A DNA stretch of 64,000 nt from Brachyhypopomus gauderio (Eukaryota; Chordata; Actinopteri; Gymnotiformes; Hypopomidae): the NCBI RefSeq assembly GCF_052324685.1, contig NC_135222.1, positions 825,501-889,500 of the forward strand. The letters run 5' to 3'. The notes below the pieces were generated by a model. The model saw only the letters and a program-made list of their open reading frames with translations. It did no database searches and was not told the origin of the DNA. Below are positions 57,430 to 64,000 of this stretch, one piece after another. Position numbers and translations under genes: made by a program. Each line of letters begins with the position of its first letter. Position 1 is the stretch's first letter.

Positions 57430-59470
57430 TGAACCCTCCCTCCTTTTATCTCCTTTTAATTAAACGCATAATTATTTTTTTTGTGCCAACTGTAACTCAT
57501 GGTCCTTTGAGCTTGGCCAATAATTGGGCCTGATTTTCTATGACCTTCATTGTTTTGACCAGAATATGACAGAGAGAGGCAGCACCCCACTACCCTTGTC
57601 GTCCCTGGAGACCAATCAGAGGGCTGTTCATGAAGGGCAATTAGTGCATCTAGTTTGTAAAGGCTTGTCAGTAAGTCATATGAGCACGACACAGTGTAAT
57701 TAGATCAACCTCCAAACTGTATTCCAGTGTGCTATAATAAAGAGGTGGTGTACGGTGATGACATGTTCTAATTGGGGGAATAAAAGGTGAACTTGGTGTT
57801 TTTTTTTTAAGTGGGCAAGTTGGTGTTTTTGCATTAACATGTTCTGGAAAAAGTCTTTCATAATACAGGAAGCCTCCATGCATCATATATTCGGTGATAT
57901 GCTTTGGTAATTTGCCTCACGAGGCTCCATGTTTTACGTTTTTGTTGATCGGGGGTCTTAGTAATGTATGCATTCAGACAAAGAGAAAAGAACATGCCCC
58001 TCCCTGCCCCCCAATGCCGAATTCTATATAAGAAGGTCAAAACAATGCTTAACATGGTATTTAGTGTCTGAAATGCGATCACAATGCTTGATTGCGCCGG
58101 CATTAATAATGACGACATCAGACAACTGTCCTCAGCAGTGGATCCTCGAAATCAAAGCAGTGTCGCTTATTATGCATTAGGCGTTCACGATCGCCTGGTC
58201 TTGACAACGAATCACAATTAGTATTGTAAATGCGGTATTAATTATTAATGCCGTTTAGGGCCAGTCAACACTAATGTGTGTATTCCAATGACGAGACCTA
58301 ATGTTTTTTGTGCGTGCGGGTTTTCTTGTGTTAGTGTGCGGTCTGCATGCAGCTCTGGCCTTTCAGGGGACGTAGGGCTCGGTGTTTAGACACTTTGCCT
58401 CAGTGCACAGATAAATGATGCACCTGCTTTTCTTTGGCAGGCTTCTGATAGTGAAAGGTCAAAGCAGAGCTGTGCTATGGAGGAGATCGTTTGTGTTTGG
58501 CTGCGTTACATCGGTCTCTGCGCTCTGTTACTATCCATGAGAGGACTGGGTGGTGTGTCTGTCTGGCGGCAATATGTCTCTGATTCCTCTGTATGTCCGG
58601 CATGTCCGGGCTGAAAGCCGGCCATCTCGTCTCTGTGGATCACAGCCCAAATCCCCCATCAGCCCCTTTGTTTTCCCCCACACACAACCCTCATGACGGC
58701 CCCCGCGGTTAGAATCGCCAGCTCTCAGCGTTTAATTGGCCCAGGGGGAGTAGCTTCATGTCCCGCGCCCAAGTCGGGATTATATGTCGTCGTGTAGAGA
58801 GGAGAGAAGTTCCCCCTCTTCATTAATTATACACTGTATTTTCAATGTCTATGCTGACTGGCTTGGCTAATAAATAAATAACAGCCTTGTTGAGAGCTCC
58901 TAAAGCCATCAGGGACACGGACCACATCAACTCTGCACTCCGCTGTGTCTTAAGCACTTATTGGACCGGGTTTATTTTTATTTCTTTGAAACCTTACCTG
59001 AGCATCCCCATGAATGCTCATTATGGCCTCTGCTCAAGTACGCATTGTGTAGGCTGATTTACAAGTGCAGATGGACCATGAGCTTGTTAGAAATTGAAAG
59101 GCTATTATGTAGCCAGCTTTTATGTAGTGAGTATAGCAGTCATCACTTTCTTCAGCAATCACCTGCTCCATAGGGTTCCTGCCTGTGTAATTATATCTCT
59201 CTCAGACATTTCACCATCTTCTCTGTGTCTCTCACTACTCACACGCCCCCACCGAAACTCACCCCTTAACCCCAAACCTGAGAAGCTTTGAGGAAAACCG
59301 TGATGGGGGAGCATTAACAGAAATTAATTGGGCACATTCGCAAGCATTAATAAAAACCAGGACGTCCCCGGAAGGAGCTGGAACAGTTGGTGTCTCTGAC
59401 AGGACGGCATTCATCAGACCTGTTAGTGCTGGTTTGTTTTTTAGCTTCCACTGAAGGAGAGAGACATCAA
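57430..59470. promoter_or_regulatory. Cluster of candidate conserved non-coding elements
   Basis: Several 150-250 bp segments (about 57430-57790, 58050-58270, 58690-58960 and 59285-59440) have balanced composition and no simple repeats. They are dense in homeodomain-type cores (TAATTA, ATTAAT, ATTAATTATT) and TGATTG/ATCAAT words. They have no coding frames. This texture is typical of vertebrate developmental enhancers, but conservation cannot be tested here. Confidence 0.3.
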
Positions 59471-59758
59471 GCCTCGTATCCCCAGACGAGGCAGCTCGTG
59501 TAGCTCAAGGTGGAAGTGGGACGTCTTGTGTAAAAGATGATTAACGCCCGTCCCTGCCCTCCCCCGCTCGGGCGGGTTGGAGGGAAAATGTGACATGGAA
59601 GTCGGCGGATTTGGACTTTTGAGGTGGAGTGATGGTCACAATGCCATACTGTTATATCAATCAAAACATGGAAACTGGACTTCTTTACATTCTATTTATT
59701 TAGGAGAAATTGTGGTATCTGACACTTTTTATTGTATTTTATTACACATAAAAACACG

Positions 59759-59759
59759 T

Positions 59760-59811
<52 letters not shown>
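59759..59811. repeat. (CA)n microsatellite
   Basis: About 25 CA units. Confidence 0.95.
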
Positions 59812-59813
<2 letters not shown>

Positions 59814-59860
59814 GGCAATGTCCTTTTTATCTGGAAACTTTGTGTACACTAAAATCTCTT

Positions 59861-59861
<1 letters not shown>

Positions 59862-59904
<43 letters not shown>
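59862..59904. repeat. (CT)n microsatellite
   Basis: About 20 CT units, 50 bp after the CA array. Confidence 0.95.
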
Positions 59905-59907
<3 letters not shown>

Positions 59908-60611
59908 GAAGAAAACTCCTGCAGCCTGTAGTGTACTGTAGTAAGAGATGTAGAGATATTGAACATTGCAGTAAAGTACACAAAGTTTCCTGAGACATTT
60001 TCAGGCTTTTTGTACAGCTTTGCTTTGAAAATCGCACATTTCATTGGTCATATTTTCTGTCATTTTACTACTTGACATACATTACGGGGCCCTTCAGAAT
60101 ATCACTGGAAGGTCACAGAGTTACGTACACAACAGCACGTCCATGCAGACATAAGAAGTGCCACTTATTATAACTACCACTCTCAAAGAAATGTGTCTTA
60201 TAGTAAGAATATGTAATATAGCAAATATGAATAGGCTAGTTTGTTTTTTTACTTTATTTCTAAAATACGTTTATACTGTATTTTTTGTTATCCCTCTGAA
60301 AGGTTTCAGGGTCTGAGTGGAGTGCACACCATATTGTGTGTGTGTGTGTGTGTGCCGTATCACATCTCTAACCCTCTCAAGCTGATCAGCGTGGTACATG
60401 CATGTCAGATTCCCTGGAGCAGGAGGCTTTGTCATTTGGTCTTTAAACCCGCCATTTTCCATGTTTCATGCAATCTTCCATGCGAAACTGACAGAGGCCC
60501 ACATGTATCCAAGGCCTGCAGCAGCAGAGATGGATATCTTGTGTCGAGATGAATGAATGTGGACGCACATTATCTTTGGATGAGCGGTGATGACATGAAG
60601 GACGTGGGCTG

Positions 60612-63600
60612 TTTGATAGAGAGGTACATATGTGGGATCTGTGATAAAGAGATGCTGATGTGGGATCTGTGATAGAGAGGTACTGATGTGGGATCTGTAT
60701 TAGAGAGGTACTGATGTTGGATCTGTGATAGAGAGGTACTGATGTGGGATCTGTGATAGAGAGGTACTGATGTGGGATCTGTGATAGAGAGGTACTGATG
60801 TGGGATCTGTGATAGAGAGGTACAGATGTTGGATCTGTGATAGAGAGGTACTGATGTGGGATCTGTGATAGAGAGGTACTGATGTGGGATCTGTGATAGA
60901 GAGGTACTGATGTGGGATCTGTGATAGAGAGGTACTGATGTGGGATCTGTGATAGAGAGGTACTGATGTGGGATCTGTGATAGAGAGGTACTGATGTGGG
61001 ATCTGTATTAGAGAGGTACTGATGTTGGATCTGTATTAGAGAGGTACTGATGTGGGATCTGTGATAGAGAGGTACTGATGTTGGATCTGTATTAGAGAGG
61101 TACTGATGTGGGATCTGTGATAGAGAGGTACTGATGTTGGATCTGTGATAGAGAGGTACTGATGTTGGATCTGTGATAGAGAGGTACTGATGTGGGATCT
61201 GTGATAGAGAGGTACTGATGTGGGATCTGTGATAGAGAGGTACTGATGTGGGATCTGTGATAGAGAGGTACTGATGTGGGATCTGTGATAGAGAGGTACT
61301 GATGTGGGATCTGTATTAGAGAGGTACTGATGTGGGATCTGTGATAGAGAGGTACTGATGTGGGATCTGTGATAGAGAGGTACTGATGTGGGATCTGTAT
61401 TAGAGAGGTACTGATGTGGGATCTGTGATAGAGAGGTACTGATGTGGGATCTGTATTAGAGAGGTACTGATGTGGGATCTGTGATAGAGAGGTACTGATG
61501 TGGGATCTGTGATAGAGAGGTACTGATGTGGGATCTGTGATAGAGAGGTACTGATGTGGGATCTGTGATAGAGAGGTACTGATGTGGGATCTGTGATAGA
61601 GAGGTACTGATGTGGGATCTGTGATAGAGAGGTACTGATGTGGGATCTGTGATAGAGAGGTACAGATGTGGGATCTGTGATAGAGAGGTACAGATGTTGG
61701 ATCTGTGATAGAGAGGTACTGATGTGGGATCTGTGATAGAGAGGTACTGGTGTGGGATCTGTGATAGAGAGGTACTGATGTGGGATCTGTGATAGAGAGG
61801 TACTGATGTGGGATCTGTATTAGAGAGGTACTGATGTGGGATCTGTGATAGAGAGGTACTGATGTGGGATCTGTGATAGAGAGGTACTGATGTGGGATCT
61901 GTGATAGAGAGGTACAGATGTGGGATCTGTATTAGAGAGGTACTGATGTGGGATCTGTGATAGAGAGGTACTGATGTTGGATCTGTGATAGAGAGGTACT
62001 GATGTGGGATCTGTGATAGAGAGGTACTGATGTTGGATCTGTGATAGAGAGGTACTGATGTGGGATCTGTATTAGAGAGGTACTGATGTGGGATCTGTGA
62101 TAGAGAGGTACTGATGTGGGATCTGTGATAGAGAGGTACAGATGTGGGATCTGTGATAGAGAGGTACTGATGTGGGATCTGTGATAGAGAGGTACTGATG
62201 TTGGATCTGTGATAGAGAGGTACTGATGTGGGATCTGTGATAGAGAGGTACTGATGTGGGATCTGTGATAGAGAGGTACTGATGTGGGATCTGTATTAGA
62301 GAGGTACTGATGTGGGATCTGTGATAGAGAGGTACTGATGTGGGATCTGTGATAGAGAGGTACTGATGTGGGATCTGTGATAGAGAGGTACTGATGTGGG
62401 ATCTGTGATAGAGAGGTACAGATGTGGGATCTGTATTAGAGAGGTACTGATGTGGGATCTGTGATAGAGAGGTACTGATGTTGGATCTGTGATAGAGAGG
62501 TACTGATGTGGGATCTGTGATAGAGAGGTACTGATGTTGGATCTGTGATAGAGAGGTACTGATGTGGGATCTGTGATAGAGAGGTACTGATGTGGGATCT
62601 GTGATAGAGAGGTACTGATGTGGGATCTGTATTAGAGAGGTACTGATGTGGGATCTGTGATAGAGAGGTACTGATGTGGGATCTGTGATAGAGAGGTACT
62701 GATGTTGGATCTGTAATAGAGAGGTACTGATGTGGGATCTGTGATAGAGAGGTACAGATGTGGGATCTGTGATAGAGAGGTACTGATGTGGGATCTGTGA
62801 TAGAGAGGTACTGATGTTGGATCTGTGATAGAGAGATACTGATGTGGGATCTGTGATAGAGAGGTACTGATGTGGGATCTGTGATAGAGAGGTACTGATG
62901 TGGGATCTGTGATAGAGAGGTACTGATGTTGGATCTGTGATAGAGAGGTACTGATGTGGGATCTGTGATAGAGAGGTACAGATGTTGGATCTGTGATAGA
63001 GAGGTACTGATGTGGGATCTGTGATAGAGAGGTACTGATGTGGGATCTGTGATAGAGAGGTACTGATGTGGGATCTGTGATAGAGAGGTACTGATGTGGG
63101 ATCTGTGATAGAGAGGTACTGATGTGGGATCTGTGATAGAGAGGTACTGATGTGGGATCTGTATTAGAGAGGTACTGATGTGGGATCTGTGATAGAGAGG
63201 TACTGATGTGGGATCTGTGATAGAGAGGTACTGATGTTGGATCTGTAATAGAGAGGTACTGATGTGGGATCTGTGATAGAGAGGTACAGATGTGGGATCT
63301 GTGATAGAGAGGTACTGATGTGGGATCTGTGATAGAGAGGTACAGATGTGGGATCTGTGATAGAGAGGTACTGATGTGGGATCTGTGATAGAGAGGTACT
63401 GATGTGGGATCTGTGATAGAGAGGTACTGATGTGGGATCTGTGATAGAGAGGTACTGATGTGGGATCTGTGATAGAGAGGTACTGATGTTGGATCTGTGA
63501 TAGAGAGGTACTGATGTGGGATCTGTGATAGAGAGGTACTGATGTTGGATCTGTATTAGAGAGGTACTGATGTGGGATCTGTATTAGAGAGGTACTGATG

Positions 63601-64000
63601 TGGGATCTGTGATAGAGAGGTACTGATGTTGGATCTGTAATAGAGAGGTACTGATGTGGGATCTGTGATAGAGAGGTACTGATGTGGGATCTGTGATAGA
63701 GAGGTACTGATGTGGGATCTGTATTAGAGAGGTACTGATGTGGGATCTGTGATAGAGAGGTACTGATGTGGGATCTGTGATAGAGAGGTACTGATGTGGG
63801 ATCTGTGATAGAGAGGTACTGATGTGGGATCTGTGATAGAGAGGTACTGAGGTGGGATCTGTGATAGAGAGGTACTGATGTGGGATCTGTGATAGAGAGG
63901 TACAGATGTGGGATCTGTATTAGAGAGGTACTGATGTTGGATCTGTATTAGAGAGGTACTGATGTGGGATCTGTATTAGAGAGGTACTGATGTTGGATCT
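60612..64000. repeat. Giant 28-bp minisatellite, more than 115 copies, running off the window
   Basis: About 3.4 kb of 28-bp units (start GATGTGGGATCTGTGATAGA, end GAGGTACT) continues to the last base, so its true length is unknown. Variant positions are few: GTGGG/GTTGG, GTGATA/GTATTA/GTAATA and TACT/TACA. The first units (60612-60680) are more diverged, as at a typical array edge. 28 is not a multiple of three, so no uniform protein repeat is encoded. Confidence 0.97.

Overview
This window is vertebrate nuclear DNA, almost certainly from a ray-finned (teleost) fish. Genes are split into many small exons with ordinary vertebrate splice signals. The spacers are full of di- and tetranucleotide arrays, minisatellites and 3' tails of fish-type LINEs. 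There are no bacterial operons, CRISPR arrays, or rRNA/tRNA genes. I assembled six complete genes exon by exon; every splice phase closes and each protein is recognisable. They are tmem161a (+, 10657-15064), mef2b (-, 19160-23085), tmem221 (+, 29964-31610), borcs8/mef2bnb (-, 32815-33635), rfxank (+, 34215-35425) and nr2c2ap (-, 35711-36779). Apart from tmem221, this is the order of the human 19p13.11 block TMEM161A-MEF2B-BORCS8-RFXANK-NR2C2AP-(NCAN), as I recall it.

Layout. 1-10.5 kb: mostly non-coding, with two GATA arrays, a 37-bp minisatellite and retroelement tails; one possible coding exon lies at the left edge on the minus strand. 10.5-15.7 kb: tmem161a with a CCAAT/NRF1-type promoter. 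18.4-27.5 kb: mef2b, including an inferred upstream non-coding exon next to a 114-bp promoter-like segment present twice in tandem. 29.9-36.9 kb: the compact cluster tmem221-borcs8-rfxank-nr2c2ap. 36.9-64 kb: a gene-poor region with a likely promoter/first exon at about 47.4-47.76 kb (by synteny perhaps ncan), several AT-rich segments that look like conserved enhancers (57.4-59.5 kb), and two very large minisatellites. One has a 27-bp unit (48.93-51.28 kb, about 87 copies). The other has a 28-bp unit (60.6 kb to the window end, more than 115 copies). The six genes alternate strictly in strand (+,-,+,-,+,-), giving shared promoter spacers and abutting 3' ends.

The genes do not form one pathway: a transcription factor (mef2b), an MHC-II/RFX cofactor (rfxank), a lysosome-positioning subunit (borcs8), a nuclear-receptor-associated protein (nr2c2ap) and two multi-pass membrane proteins. 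The most notable signals are in splicing and repeats. There are two convincing minor-spliceosome (U12) introns (a GT-AG one in tmem161a and an AT-AC one in nr2c2ap) and two GC-AG introns (tmem161a, rfxank). A perfect CTCF-consensus site lies beside the nr2c2ap start, and the giant minisatellites show CpG-decay variants and higher-order organisation. I did not find a wholly new biological system.
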